From positions 124,001 through 188,000 of the forward strand of contig NZ_JHYD01000009.1 of assembly GCF_000621505.1 (NCBI RefSeq): DNA of 64,000 bases, given 5' to 3'. A model generated the notes under the pieces. That model did no database searches. It was not told the origin of the DNA and saw only the letters and a list, made by a program, of their open reading frames with translations. Positions 50,471-59,381 of the stretch are shown one piece after another; the stretch's first letter is position 1; every line of letters starts with the position of its first letter. The stretch is from Ruminiclostridium cellobioparum DSM 1351 = ATCC 15832. GTDB lineage: Bacteria; Bacillota; Clostridia; Acetivibrionales; DSM-1351. Both the position numbers and the translations under genes were made by a program.

Positions 50471-50896
50471 GAGTAAGTCTATAAGCCGGGTTCTGTATTA
50501 AATGATCATCTATCTAGGCACTGTATTTCTACAGCGCTCAAGCCACCTCCCCGGGACTGACGGGCAGTCATTGCGTCCCTCCACGGCGTTGCTCCAGGTG
50601 GGGTTTACATAGCCGGCAAGTCACCATGCCGCTGGTGAGCTCTTACCTCACCTTTCCACCCTTACCATCTGGAAGTCGGAAGTTGGATGTTGGAAGACAG
50701 AAAACCTGAAAATTCTCCTATACTATTTTCTACCCTCTAACCTCCAACGTCTAACTTCCAGCTGGCGGTATATCTCTGTTGCACTTTCCTTAAAGTCACC
50801 TTCACCGGGAGTTACCCGGCACCATTGCCCTATGGAGCCCGGACTTTCCTCATGTACGCCTTTTCAGGCTGTACCTGCGATCATCTGGCTTACTCA
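50471..50896 (-). ncRNA. rnpB: RNase P RNA, class A
   Basis: The catalytic RNA of tRNA 5' processing. Conserved minus-strand blocks are GAGGAAAGTCCGGGCTCC and CATAGGGCAATGGTGCCGGG near the 5' end, GGTAAGGGTGGAAAGGTGAG in the middle, and ACAGAACCCGGCTTATAGAC near the 3' end. The ends (GAGTAAGCC and GACTTACTC) pair as helix P1. The layout is the ancestral class A type usual for clostridia. The helix P12 region is enlarged by a repeat (50669-50761). End positions are approximate. Confidence 0.94.
50669..50761. repeat. Inverted-repeat insertion in the P12 arm of rnpB
   Basis: CTGGAAGTCGGAAGTTGGAT and the complement of ...CCAACGTCTAACTTCCAG form imperfect arms around an AT-rich centre. The arms resemble the CTTCCAACTTCTAACTTC repeat at 24166. 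The insertion extends P12, a helix known to vary in length, so the RNA probably remains active. Confidence 0.65.
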
Positions 50897-50974
50897 ATTA
50901 TTTATTTGAAATATATTTAACTTTATAATATATCGTCCTTGGACAATTTATTATAGTTGCTGAATTTGGATATG

Positions 50975-51769
50975 TCAAGCAAAAATAAATGGATCGCTTT
51001 CCATTTTGCTGCATATCACCTCGATTGAAGCAAATTCATCAGCCAAAAGTTTTTGCAGTTTGGACAGTATCACATGTTCAGATGCAAAATGCCCCACGTC
51101 TACAATACACAGTCCCATCTCCCTGGCATCCAAAGCAGTATGATACTTTAAATCCCCTGTTATAAGCACATCCTGTCCAAGACTCCTTAAGTAATCCAGT
51201 TCGACATCAAAGCTTCCGCAAAATACAGCGACTTTTTTTACTTTATCGGGATGTGCTCCTATAACTCTGAGATTTGTTATATTCAAGCTTTTCTTTATAT
51301 TATCAATAAACTCATTAAAGTCAGTCTCGTTCTCCAGAGTTCCTGTCCTGCCGAGACCCAAATTCTGATCATATCCCTGTGGAACATAAGTCTTTAATGC
51401 TCTTAAACCGTTAAGTCCTATGGTTTCTGCCAGAGTGTCATTTACTCCTCCGGCCGCAACGTCAAGATTGGTATGAGCGCTTATCACACTGATATCCTTT
51501 GTGACAAGGGTTTGAATCTGCTGCCCTTTTATTGTGTCAAAATCCAGCTTGCCAAGCTTTGAGAAAAGAAAGGGATGGTGTGATACTATGAGCTCAGCCT
51601 CACAGTCTATTGCCTCCCTGATGACCCTTGAAGTAACGTCCATGCACAGCAGTACCTTTTTCACCCCGTTATGCCGGCTGCCAACCATCAGCCCCACATT
51701 ATCCCATGTTTCAGCGTAGTCCCACGGCGCAAGCTTATTTATAAAATCAAGTATCTCTCCAACCTTCAT
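50975..51769 (-). CDS. Nif3/YqfO-family dinuclear-metal protein
   Basis: A 264-residue protein of the Nif3/DUF34 family. Metal-site motifs are LIVSHHPFLF (HH) and ISAHTNLDVAAGGVND, with the C-terminal DVGHFASEH and a final Glu. The short form without the inserted PII-like domain is present. The function is uncertain (GTP cyclohydrolase-like or chaperone roles are proposed). AAGGAGTAGGAG precedes the ATG. It follows trmK, a pairing conserved near rpoD and dnaG in Firmicutes. Confidence 0.92.
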   Translation of the reverse strand: MKVGEILDFINKLAPWDYAETWDNVGLMVGSRHNGVKKVLLCMDVTSRVIREAIDCEAELIVSHHPFLFSKLGKLDFDTIKGQQIQTLVTKDISVISAHTNLDVAAGGVNDTLAETIGLNGLRALKTYVPQGYDQNLGLGRTGTLENETDFNEFIDNIKKSLNITNLRVIGAHPDKVKKVAVFCGSFDVELDYLRSLGQDVLITGDLKYHTALDAREMGLCIVDVGHFASEHVILSKLQKLLADEFASIEVICSKMESDPFIFA

Positions 51770-51794
51770 ATACTCCTACTCCTTATAAACTATT

Positions 51795-52502
51795 CTATGA
51801 TTTACCTTTATCAAGTTGACATATTAGCTTTAAATAATCACTTTTTAAACTCTGATAATGATTTAAAAGCCCGTCATTATCACGCATATCCTCCAGCTGC
51901 CCCAGTACCCTGTCTATTTGCCGCACCTTCATTTCACAATAGGACAATAACAGCGGATCGTGTTTTTTTATAAGACACTCTCCCACATGCAGCTGAAAAT
52001 CTTCATAGCCTTTATTCTGCCCATCAAATCTGGCAGCCATAACACAATATATTTTATTTCCCTCTGCCGAAAGCTCTTCGTCAAAAATATTAAAATTATG
52101 ATGGTACAGCCATTTTCTTACCACATCCAGGTCATTCATGGGCTGTAATACCAGCACAGCTTCACCGCAGACTTTTTCAGCACCGGCTTCCAATAATTCC
52201 GTTAAAAGTGTACCTCCCATACCCGCAATGATTATAGCATCTGCTTCATTTTTTCCTATGGTTTCAAGTCCGCTGCCCATTCTTGTTTCAATCACGTCAC
52301 CAAGTTTGTATTTCAATATATTTCCATTCGCCGCCTGAACCGGCCCTATCCTGACATCAGAAGCAATTGCCTTTTTGCATCTTCCCTGCTGTATCAGGTA
52401 TATTGGCAGGTAAGCATGGTCTGTTCCGATATCTGCCACAGTGCCGCACTCAGGAACCTTGTCTGCAATTAATTTCAGCCTTCCCTTAAGCTCCAAGCTC
52501 AA
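51795..52502 (-). CDS. trmK: tRNA (adenine22-N1)-methyltransferase TrmK
   Basis: A 235-residue SAM-dependent enzyme that methylates A22 of tRNA. The SAM loop is VADIGTDHAYLPIYL, followed by AIASDVRIGPVQAA and ADAIIIAGMGGTLLTELLE, which are typical of TrmK. A C-terminal helical region (LGQLEDMRDNDGLLNH) is likely coiled-coil. The start is TTG, directly after GGAGGACGAT. It forms a pair with the Nif3-family gene. Confidence 0.93.
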   Translation of the reverse strand: MSLELKGRLKLIADKVPECGTVADIGTDHAYLPIYLIQQGRCKKAIASDVRIGPVQAANGNILKYKLGDVIETRMGSGLETIGKNEADAIIIAGMGGTLLTELLEAGAEKVCGEAVLVLQPMNDLDVVRKWLYHHNFNIFDEELSAEGNKIYCVMAARFDGQNKGYEDFQLHVGECLIKKHDPLLLSYCEMKVRQIDRVLGQLEDMRDNDGLLNHYQSLKSDYLKLICQLDKGKS

Positions 52503-52606
52503 ATCGTCCTCCAGATTTAAATCTTTTTTATTTTTATTGTATCGTCAAGGTAAATTATACACATAATATTAATGAATTATCAACTGGAAAGGAAGTAATA
52601 AGCAAA

Positions 52607-52780
52607 ATGCCTCCCTACAAAAAAACAAATAAGGTAAATGATATTGAAAGGCCTCTGTCAACCAATATACTCGGCAGAGATATTCTTGGAATAAATCCGA
52701 ACATCTCTGCAATTAATAAAACAGATCTGGAGCTTCAGGATGAAGCTCTGAGTATGGATTTTACGAAAAAAATCAAATAG
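52607..52780 (+). CDS. Small hypothetical protein, 57 residues
   Basis: The peptide begins MPPYKKTNKVNDIERPLS and contains NILGRDILGINPNISAIN, then an acidic stretch and a basic end (DFTKKIK). GGAAAGGAAG lies upstream but is about 13 bases from the ATG. No family is recognised. It lies alone on the plus strand between trmK and the HD-GYP gene. The composition supports a real but unassigned gene. Confidence 0.5.
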   Translation: MPPYKKTNKVNDIERPLSTNILGRDILGINPNISAINKTDLELQDEALSMDFTKKIK

Positions 52781-52877
52781 CTAAATCCGCAATTTCCCGT
52801 CCGGTATTGTGGCCTTAGCTATGTATGATATCATTGACTATAACAGACAACCTGCATCAGATTTATAAAAATAAAAA

Positions 52878-53987
52878 CTAACGGGGATCGGTATACATGT
52901 ACTTACTGTAATCCCACAAAAGCTCGCTCAGTTCCACATCCTTTTCATATGTCAGATCCACAAAAACATTCTGAACCTTTACTATGGGTTTCAGCGGATT
53001 CAGCGGGTTTACATGCATCAATTCCCCGATCTCACCTGTATTCAGCATTACATAATCCCCGATATAATGGCATACAATCCTTTCAATAAACACTTTCAGC
53101 ATGATCCGGTCCAACTGATTGGCCATCTCATCCTGCATATATTTCAATACTTCAAATACCGATTTTCTCTTTGAATAAACCTTGTCCGAGGTCATGGCAT
53201 CATATACATCCGCTATGGCAAGCACCCTTGCGTATTGATGAATCTGGTCACCCTTGGCCCCCAGCGGATATCCTGAGCCGTCGGTCCGCTCATGGTGCAT
53301 GAGTACAGCCATCTTAATCCCCTTGCTGATGTCATACATGTTTTCTACCATACGGTACCCATAGGTTGTATGATTCTGTATTTCTTCCAGCTCTTCGGGC
53401 AGCAGACTGCCCTTTTTATTCAAAATATTTGTGTCAACCTTTGCTTTCCCTACATCATGGAGCAGACCGGCCTTGGCAATCTCCTCCACCGATTTGGCGT
53501 CACAGCCAAGCCACTTTGCCAGAGTCATGGCCAATAGAGAAACGTTTACACAGTGGGCATATGTATATTCGTCAACTGTACGGATTGAATCAATACATTT
53601 CAGAACATCAAAGGAATCATGTACATTTTTTCTTATGTTAACCAATGCATGATCTACATTTCTGCTGTCCAGACTTTTTCCTGAATTAATGGTGTCCAGA
53701 ACTTCCTTTACCTCCTGCTTGGCCTCTGTATATGACTGTGCGAGTTCTTCAGACATTTCTCTTTTCTTAATATCTTTTTCGAAACCGCTTATTTCCTCTA
53801 CAACAATATTATCATCATAAATTTCGACCTGGATAGGTTTCAACCTGAACCTTTTGACCTTTTTCTCCAGAGTCTCGGTAATATATGTGCCTTTTGGAAT
53901 CAGACAGGCACCTGCTTCAGTACAAATATCTTCTGTCAAGAGCATCCCTGCAACACAACTTTGCGCTGTAATATAAATATGCCGCAT
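52878..53987 (-). CDS. HD-GYP domain phosphodiesterase (cyclic-di-GMP)
   Basis: A 369-residue protein. The N-terminal 120 residues are an uncharacterised region seen in related proteins. The HD-GYP domain follows: LLHDVGKAKVDTNIL, EIQNHTTYGYRMV, MHHERTDGSGYP (GYP motif intact), ARVLAIADVYDAMTS. These residues support hydrolysis of cyclic-di-GMP. The C-terminal 60 residues (about 310-369) form an extra small domain. GGAGGAATTACTTT precedes the ATG. It is not linked to an obvious sensor. Confidence 0.92.
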   Translation of the reverse strand: MRHIYITAQSCVAGMLLTEDICTEAGACLIPKGTYITETLEKKVKRFRLKPIQVEIYDDNIVVEEISGFEKDIKKREMSEELAQSYTEAKQEVKEVLDTINSGKSLDSRNVDHALVNIRKNVHDSFDVLKCIDSIRTVDEYTYAHCVNVSLLAMTLAKWLGCDAKSVEEIAKAGLLHDVGKAKVDTNILNKKGSLLPEELEEIQNHTTYGYRMVENMYDISKGIKMAVLMHHERTDGSGYPLGAKGDQIHQYARVLAIADVYDAMTSDKVYSKRKSVFEVLKYMQDEMANQLDRIMLKVFIERIVCHYIGDYVMLNTGEIGELMHVNPLNPLKPIVKVQNVFVDLTYEKDVELSELLWDYSKYMYTDPR

Positions 53988-54294
53988 AAAGTAATTCCTC
54001 CAAACTGTAAATAAAGAGCAAAAATCATTATTACATAATTACAATTATACTATTACAACCAGCTTCCTCATGTTACTGCAATGGATTGGCATTAATTAAA
54101 CATATCTTATCCTGAATTGGACAACCCGTTACAGATACGGGATATCATAAAAAGCACACTCCTTATCCTTGCCCCAACTTAAATTACATTTCCATAGTTT
54201 CTATTTTAACTTGTGGATTTTGCCTTGTAAACTAATATCTAACATTTTTGAAATTCTGTACAAATTCAGATGGATATTTTCGTTATATCTGCCA
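53988..54294. other. Intergenic region, little seen
   Basis: AT-rich DNA upstream of the HD-GYP gene. The only structure noticed is a small CCCGT-TACAGAT-ACGGG hairpin near 54130. No gene or clear promoter is seen. Confidence 0.4.
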
Positions 54295-54608
54295 TATTAA
54301 GCCCCGTCCGAGCGGCAGCGAGAAAAAGCCAGGCAATTTGCCTTCGCTAGGGAACCCTAGGTTCCCTTCGACGAAACACTACGTGTTTCTGAGCACCCTC
54401 CTTACACCGGCGAGGGGATTCCCCCCATGCTCATCATAGGTGGGCCTTCAGACGAGAACGTCACAACGAATGCCGGTGCGCATTCGTTGTAGTTCGAGAG
54501 TCCCTGTCAGGCTTGATCTTTATTCTTTAAAATCATATATAAATCAATAATACTATCAAATTAATTTAATATTATTAAGATCAAGCCTTATTCGAGCGGC
54601 AGCGAGAA
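54295..54608. repeat. Cluster of hairpins and tRNA-derived segments
   Basis: It contains perfect palindromes AGGGAACC/GGTTCCCT (54349-54367), GAAACAC/GTGTTTC (54375-54391) and ACAACGAATGC/GCATTCGTTGT (54463-54490), plus an inverted pair GGCTTGATCTT/AAGATCAAGCC near 54511 and 54577. The word CGAGCGGCAGCGAGAAAA occurs twice (near 54309 and 54593). GGTGGGCCTTCAG at 54439 repeats the 3' end of the neighbouring tRNA gene. No ORF is supported. Confidence 0.65.
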
Positions 54609-54672
54609 AAGGCCCACCAAATAGAAAAGAGAACATACATATGTATGTTCTCTTTTCTATTTGGTGGGCCTT
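54609..54672. repeat. Perfect 64-bp palindrome overlapping the tRNA 3' end
   Basis: All 32 base pairs around 54640/54641 match. The right arm includes the last 11 bases of the tRNA(CAU) gene, and the left arm is their complement. On the minus strand the hairpin is followed by TTTTCTCG, so it may also work as the tRNA operon terminator. Confidence 0.85.
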
Positions 54673-54738
54673 CAGGGACTCGAACCCCGGACCAACCGGT
54701 TATGAGCCGGTTGCTCTAACCAACTGAGCTAAAGGCCC
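54662..54738 (-). tRNA. tRNA with CAU anticodon (Met or lysidine-modified Ile2)
   Basis: 77 bases with encoded CCA. The minus strand begins GGGCCTTTAGCTCAGTTGGT, has GGCTCATAACC around the anticodon and GGTTCGAGTCCC in the T arm. The acceptor stem GGGCCTT/AAGGCCC is perfect. The sequence is close in layout to Firmicute tRNA-Ile2(CAU), but an elongator tRNA-Met cannot be excluded by eye. Confidence 0.9.
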
Positions 54739-54742
54739 GTTG

Positions 54743-54818
54743 TGGCTCCTCAAGTAGGACTTGAACCTACGACCCTGCGGTTAACAGCCGCATGCTCTAC
54801 CGACTGAGCTATTGAGGA
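54743..54818 (-). tRNA. tRNA-Asn (GTT)
   Basis: 76 bases with encoded CCA. The minus strand begins TCCTCAATAGCTCAGTCGGT, with anticodon GTT in GGCTGTTAACC and T arm GGTTCAAGTCC. The acceptor stem TCCTCAA/TTGAGGA is perfect. It is the first tRNA of a two-gene operon behind a consensus promoter. Confidence 0.95.
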
Positions 54819-54897
54819 ATATTTAAATTTTGATGTAATCGGCTTAACACCGCTTTATCATTGTGTTTCGGAGTGTTTTCTCACGAGCACAAATAAT

Positions 54898-54926
54898 ATT
54901 ATACTTACGAACTGTCACACGGTCAA
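54898..54926 (-). promoter_or_regulatory. Sigma-A promoter of the tRNA operon
   Basis: Minus strand: TTGACC at 54921-54926, a 17-bp spacer and TATAAT at 54898-54903, about 80 bp before tRNA-Asn. Confidence 0.85.
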
Positions 54927-55074
54927 CATTAAAATACCCGCTATTGAACTATTTAGCAAGATTATTACTCCCTTTCATTTATTTGTTTCACAATGCTACG
55001 TGTTGCTAATAATTACATATTCAAACTTCCAACAATATCTACCGGATTTTTTGCGGTAAAATAACAAAAGAAAG

Positions 55075-55097
55075 AAAAAAGACCCGTTTTCGAGTCT
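55075..55097 (-). terminator. Terminator of rpoD
   Basis: Minus strand: AGACTCG-AAAA-CGGGTCT followed by TTTTTTC. It lies 25 bp after the rpoD stop. Confidence 0.88.
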
Positions 55098-55121
55098 CTT
55101 ATTTTCTTTTTTCAGCTTATA

Positions 55122-56201
55122 TCAATCCAAATAGTCCTTTAACTTTTTGCTTCTGCTTGGATGTCTCAATTTTCTCAACGCCTTTGCCTCAATCTGACGG
55201 ATACGTTCTCTTGTTACGTTGAATTCCTTACCAACCTCTTCAAGGGTTCTGGCACGGCCGTCATCAAGACCGAATCTCAGCCTGAGCACCTTTTCTTCGC
55301 GGGCTGTCAGAGTATCCAGAACATCAATAAGCTGTTCCTTGAGTAAAGTAAATGCCGCAGCTTCAGCAGGTGCCGGTGCATCATCATCGGGAATGAAGTC
55401 ACCCAGATGGCTGTCCTCTTCTTCACCGATAGGTGTTTCCAATGATACGGGCTCCTGTGATATTTTCATTATCTCCCGCACCTTGTCAACCGACATGCCT
55501 ATTTCCTTGGCAATTTCATCAGGCTGGGGTTCTCTTCCCAATTCCTGGAGCAGCTGCCTTGATACTCTGATAAGTTTGTTTATAGTTTCAACCATATGAA
55601 CCGGAATACGTATAGTCCTGGCCTGGTCCGCAATGGCTCTGGTTATGGCCTGTCTGATCCACCAGGTGGCATAGGTACTAAACTTGAAGCCCCTTCTGTA
55701 ATCAAACTTTTCAACAGCCTTGATCAAACCCAGATTACCTTCCTGTATTAAATCCAGGAACTGCATACCCCTGCCTACATATCTTTTTGCAATACTTACA
55801 ACCAGCCTCAGGTTTGCTTCGGCAAGCCTTCTCTTAGCCTCAATATCGCCGTTTTCCATTCTGTGGGCAAGATCTATTTCTTCATCCGCCGTTAAAAGGG
55901 GTACTTTACCGATTTCCTTAAGGTACATTCTTACAGGGTCATCAATACTTATTCCTTCAGGTATGCTGATGTCCAGCTCTTCGTCGGCCAGCTGTATTTC
56001 TTCCATTTCGGCTTCAATATCGCCAATAACATCAATACCCATATTTTCCAGGGTCTCATATATCTTTTCTATATGTTCCGGTTCAAGCTCTATTTCCTCA
56101 AAAGCATCGATTATTTCCTTATAGGTGAGCATTCCCTTCGACTTGCCCTTATCAATCAAATCCTTAAGTATTGCTTTTCTGGTTTCCTGATTATGCTTCA
56201 T
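55122..56201 (-). CDS. rpoD: RNA polymerase primary sigma factor (SigA/RpoD)
   Basis: A 359-residue housekeeping sigma factor. Region 1.2 begins [17 protein letters not shown]; region 2 has [40 protein letters not shown] and [20 protein letters not shown]; region 4 ends with [19 protein letters not shown] and [17 protein letters not shown]. The start at 56201 follows AAAGGAGGGGAACTT; the upstream ATG at 56219 overlaps that site. It follows dnaG in the conserved dnaG-rpoD unit. Confidence 0.98.
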   Translation of the reverse strand: MKHNQETRKAILKDLIDKGKSKGMLTYKEIIDAFEEIELEPEHIEKIYETLENMGIDVIGDIEAEMEEIQLADEELDISIPEGISIDDPVRMYLKEIGKVPLLTADEEIDLAHRMENGDIEAKRRLAEANLRLVVSIAKRYVGRGMQFLDLIQEGNLGLIKAVEKFDYRRGFKFSTYATWWIRQAITRAIADQARTIRIPVHMVETINKLIRVSRQLLQELGREPQPDEIAKEIGMSVDKVREIMKISQEPVSLETPIGEEEDSHLGDFIPDDDAPAPAEAAAFTLLKEQLIDVLDTLTAREEKVLRLRFGLDDGRARTLEEVGKEFNVTRERIRQIEAKALRKLRHPSRSKKLKDYLD

Positions 56202-56225
56202 AAGTTCCCCTCCTTTCATGGAAAA

Positions 56226-58043
56226 TTATAAACCTTTCTTCATTACAGCTATATTCAATACAATACTGCTTAATTCCCGATTTAATAACTCAACATCTCC
56301 TTCTGTCAGATCAGATCTCTTTTTTAATTCGATAATTTCATCTTTTCTTGCTTCCAAACCAATTAGATTCATTCTTTTTAGTATATCCAGTGCTGCTTTC
56401 CTATTGTCCTCGAAAACACTCTGTGATTGTATTATATTTGCAAAACTCTCGGCAAGAGCCGGTGAAAGTTTATTTAATATCTCTCCGGTCAATATTCCGG
56501 ACTTATTTTCAATCCTTTCAATTGCAAAACTGAAGGCCTGTCTTATCTCACTTGATTTTATGTTTTCAAGCTTTATAGAATCCTTGATCTGAAAATATAC
56601 ATTATTTTCAATACAGATTGTAGACAGCAGCATCAGTTCAAGCTTATTAAGCCTTTCCTCGGTTGTTTCAGCCCTGCGTTCCCTTTTGACACTGTTCTTT
56701 TTAACCAATCCTGTATCTCTTGTCTGCCTTATGCCGGCTTTGTCCTTTCGCTGCTGCCGCTTTGCCAGTTCGGAATAAATGGATTGTTCACTTACTCCAA
56801 TTTCCCTGGACAGCTTTGTTACATAAAGCTCTCTTTCTACATTATTGTCAATTTTGTCCAAGATAACCATAGCGTTATCAATAAACTTGACTTTTCCGTC
56901 ATTTGTCGTGGTGTCGATTTTATTATCCAGAAGATCGAGTTTAAAATCCACCAGATTTCTGGCTTTGCTTACAATTCTCCTGAATTCGTCAACACCCCGC
57001 GTTTTAATAAATTCATCCGGGTCTTTGCCGGAGGGCAATGTCAAAACCTTGACATTACAGCCGATTTCATTGAGTAAATCCAAGCCTCTAAGTGCAGCGG
57101 CCTGTCCGGCATTGTCAGAATCAAATGATAATACTATTTCTTCCGTATATTTTTTAAGAAGCTTGCCTTGATTCTCTGTTAATGCCGTACCTAAAGGTGC
57201 AACTGCATTTATTATTCCACTTTGATGTAAGGATATAACATCCATGTAGCCTTCTGCTAAAATTATCTGTTTGGCACAGGCATTTTTGGCAAAATTCATG
57301 GCATACAGATGCTTTCCCTTATGATAGACTTCGGTTTCAGGGGAATTCATATATTTGGGCTGTGATGAATCCATTACTCTTCCGCCAAAGGCTATTACAT
57401 TTCCCCTTATGTCAAATATGGGAAACATAATCCTTCCCCGGAATCTGTCATAAATCTTTTTTGTCTCTTCCTTGAATATAACCAATCCGCTGCTTATGAT
57501 GCTTTTTTCACTATGGCCTTTACTCTTAAGATGTCTGTAAAGTGTATCAAAGCTGTCAACTGCGTATCCCAGACCAAACTTTATAATAGTCTGCCTCTCA
57601 ATCCTGCGGTCCAGCAAATATGCCAGCGGCACTTTGTTATTACCGTTCATCAGGTTGTTGTGAAAAAACCTTGCAGTCTCTATGTTTATTTCCAGGAGCT
57701 CCTTTTTCAACCTGGCCTTTGCGTCATCCTGAACACCCGTATCAGTCTCGGGAATTGGTATTTTAGCTCTCTCGGCAAGTAATTTCAATGCTTCCGGGAA
57801 GTCCAAATTTTCTATTCCCATAATGAAGTGAATCACATTGCCGCCTTTTCCACACCCAAAACAGTTAAATATTTGTTTTACAGGCTCAACCGAAAAAGAC
57901 GCGGTTTTCTCATTGTGAAAAGGACATCTGCCAAAATAATTCTTTCCCTTCTTATCCAACTTAACATATTCGGAGATTACATCAACAATATCATTATTTA
58001 CTCGAATTTCCTCAATTAGATCCTCAGGAAATAAATATGCCAT
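56226..58043 (-). CDS. dnaG: DNA primase
   Basis: A 605-residue enzyme that makes RNA primers for replication. The zinc-binding domain has CPFHNEKTASFSVEP and NCFGCGKGGNVIHF. The catalytic core holds YLDRRIERQTIIKFGLGYA, the TOPRIM motifs ILAEGYMDVISLHQ and SFDSDNAGQAA, and DPDEFI. The C-terminal helicase-interaction domain is about 430-605. No good ribosome-binding site precedes the ATG. It lies 24 bp upstream of rpoD. Confidence 0.96.
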   Translation of the reverse strand: MAYLFPEDLIEEIRVNNDIVDVISEYVKLDKKGKNYFGRCPFHNEKTASFSVEPVKQIFNCFGCGKGGNVIHFIMGIENLDFPEALKLLAERAKIPIPETDTGVQDDAKARLKKELLEINIETARFFHNNLMNGNNKVPLAYLLDRRIERQTIIKFGLGYAVDSFDTLYRHLKSKGHSEKSIISSGLVIFKEETKKIYDRFRGRIMFPIFDIRGNVIAFGGRVMDSSQPKYMNSPETEVYHKGKHLYAMNFAKNACAKQIILAEGYMDVISLHQSGIINAVAPLGTALTENQGKLLKKYTEEIVLSFDSDNAGQAAALRGLDLLNEIGCNVKVLTLPSGKDPDEFIKTRGVDEFRRIVSKARNLVDFKLDLLDNKIDTTTNDGKVKFIDNAMVILDKIDNNVERELYVTKLSREIGVSEQSIYSELAKRQQRKDKAGIRQTRDTGLVKKNSVKRERRAETTEERLNKLELMLLSTICIENNVYFQIKDSIKLENIKSSEIRQAFSFAIERIENKSGILTGEILNKLSPALAESFANIIQSQSVFEDNRKAALDILKRMNLIGLEARKDEIIELKKRSDLTEGDVELLNRELSSIVLNIAVMKKGL

Positions 58044-58143
58044 TATGCATTACAGTCCAATCTTGTTTGATAAACACTTAATTGATTTATCAAATATTAT
58101 AAACATATAAACTGCTATTTATTTTGAAATAGCACAAATGTCT

Positions 58144-58205
58144 GCCAATTACAACCGAAGCCCGTATTACCCGGATAATTGATAATAACCGATAGTAATT
58201 GACTT
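58144..58205. repeat. Short palindromic repeat, copy C (AAGTCAATTACTATCGG family)
   Basis: CCAATTACAACCG (58145-58157) and CCGATAGTAATTGACTT (58189-58205) are inverted relatives of the family ends, as in copy B at 26622, but with a longer loop of 31 bp. It lies upstream of dnaG. Confidence 0.75.
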
Positions 58206-58247
58206 AATAATTGTTCGACATTATTATTAATATTCCTTCTTTTTTAA

Positions 58248-58293
58248 TAAAAAAAGTATACCCAAAGTAATTTTCATTAACCTTTGAGCATAC
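58248..58293 (-). terminator. Terminator of the DUF6514-type gene
   Basis: Minus strand: GTATGCTCAAAG pairs with CTTTGGGTATAC (two mismatches) and is followed by a long T-run. It lies about 100 bp after the stop at 58394. The rest of 58044-58393 holds the palindromic repeat and nothing else seen. Confidence 0.7.
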
Positions 58294-58393
58294 CCTGATT
58301 GATCCTTTTTTGAATTCCATCTTTATTTATTGCTGAACTTTTTATTCTAATACATATATAATAGTATTCTGTTGAACATTTTAAGAATGGGAT

Positions 58394-58675
58394 TTATGCT
58401 ATACAATCATATATAACATCCCGGGCACTTACAGGAGTGACAGAATTTTTGTGCATAAGATTTATCAATTCCATGGTCTGGTCTTTGGAAGGCAAAACAT
58501 CATTTATTATGGCTGTCTCTGATTCACCGCTGTCCTTGGTCATGTTAATCTGAATTCCATATGTACAGGAATTGTCAGTTTCGCAGCATACCAAATAATA
58601 ATCCAAATTAAGTTCTTTGCTTTTGTATTTTACCGATTCATCAATTTCCAGTTTCTTTGAGCAGATCAGTTCCAT
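58394..58675 (-). CDS. Small protein, DUF6514-like
   Basis: A 93-residue protein. It opens MELICSKKLEIDESVKYKS, has the strand-rich middle YYLVCCETDNSCTYGIQINM and ends with helical MELINLMHKNSVTPVSARDV. The layout matches a clostridial family of unknown role (assigned here as DUF6514 from memory, so the name is uncertain). GAGGAGGTAAATGAG precedes the ATG. It has its own terminator. Confidence 0.7.
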   Translation of the reverse strand: MELICSKKLEIDESVKYKSKELNLDYYLVCCETDNSCTYGIQINMTKDSGESETAIINDVLPSKDQTMELINLMHKNSVTPVSARDVIYDCIA

Positions 58676-58853
58676 CTCATTTACCTCCTCATTTGTTTTA
58701 CAGTATCCTATAAGTGTCTATAGCGTAATTATAATATATTGCCTGACTCTACATCTACACAAAAGTTTTTAGTAAATTCGACTGCTTAGCATAAATTAAT
58801 TCCAAAGATTGTAATTATGATGTCGAAGTATGCAATATTATCAATTATTTACA

Positions 58854-58882
58854 TTGAACTTATACCCTATAGATGATAATAT
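58854..58882 (+). promoter_or_regulatory. Possible sigma-A promoter of the small membrane-protein gene
   Basis: TTGAAC at 58854-58859, a 17-bp spacer and TAATAT at 58877-58882, about 100 bp before the plus-strand gene at 58986. Confidence 0.5.
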
Positions 58883-58985
58883 TTTATGTGAGCCAGGTCA
58901 TTTTTTCTTCAAGTTTTAATGATTCCTCAGAATATACTTACTTATTATATTTTAATTCTTTCAGTTCAGATCAGGGGGGTATTCC

Positions 58986-59282
58986 ATGGAAAGCAAGGAA
59001 AAAAACAAATCAAGAAGGTTAAGTATTCTCAAACTTGTGAATTCTGCAATTTGTGATATGGAGCAATTTCCTAAAAAAATGCTGAAGTACGCGACCCCGG
59101 CAACTTTAACCGTATTGGCAATAGCCACCGTCTTATTCGTAGCCAATAAAACAAGCAGTAATTTCAGCAGTGTTTTTGAATTCACAACAACCACTCTCAT
59201 TTCCAACAGTATATTTGTATTGGCAGAATTCATAATAGCCTCGTTGGTTATTGATATAATTATTAAGAAAAGATCACAATAA
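58986..59282 (+). CDS. Small hypothetical membrane protein
   Basis: A 98-residue protein with a basic N-terminus (MESKEKNKSRRLSILKLV), then two hydrophobic segments (TPATLTVLAIATVLFVA at about 37-53 and FVLAEFIIASLVIDIIIK at about 76-93). No known domain. AGGGGGG precedes the ATG. It has a hairpin terminator directly after it and is convergent with secF. Confidence 0.7.
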   Translation: MESKEKNKSRRLSILKLVNSAICDMEQFPKKMLKYATPATLTVLAIATVLFVANKTSSNFSSVFEFTTTTLISNSIFVLAEFIIASLVIDIIIKKRSQ

Positions 59283-59311
59283 TTATTTTTCGACAATTTT
59301 TGCCATGAGAT

Positions 59312-59355
59312 AAGAACCTCTGAATGGATATTCTCCATATGCGGGTTCTTTTTAT
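59312..59355 (+). terminator. Terminator of the small membrane-protein gene
   Basis: AAGAACC pairs with GGTTCTT, an inner ATGGA/TCCAT stem lies in the loop, and the stem is followed by TTTATTTT. Confidence 0.7.
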
Positions 59356-59381
59356 TTTAACAACCGAAGTTTGTATACGTT

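Noticed and set aside
54248-54439. 63-codon plus-strand ORF
   Set aside because: It runs through the hairpin cluster; codons reflect palindromes, and there is no ribosome-binding site.
54628-54653. GAAC...GTTC pair in the 64-bp palindrome as LexA box
   Set aside because: The spacing is 12 bases rather than four, so it does not fit a LexA site.
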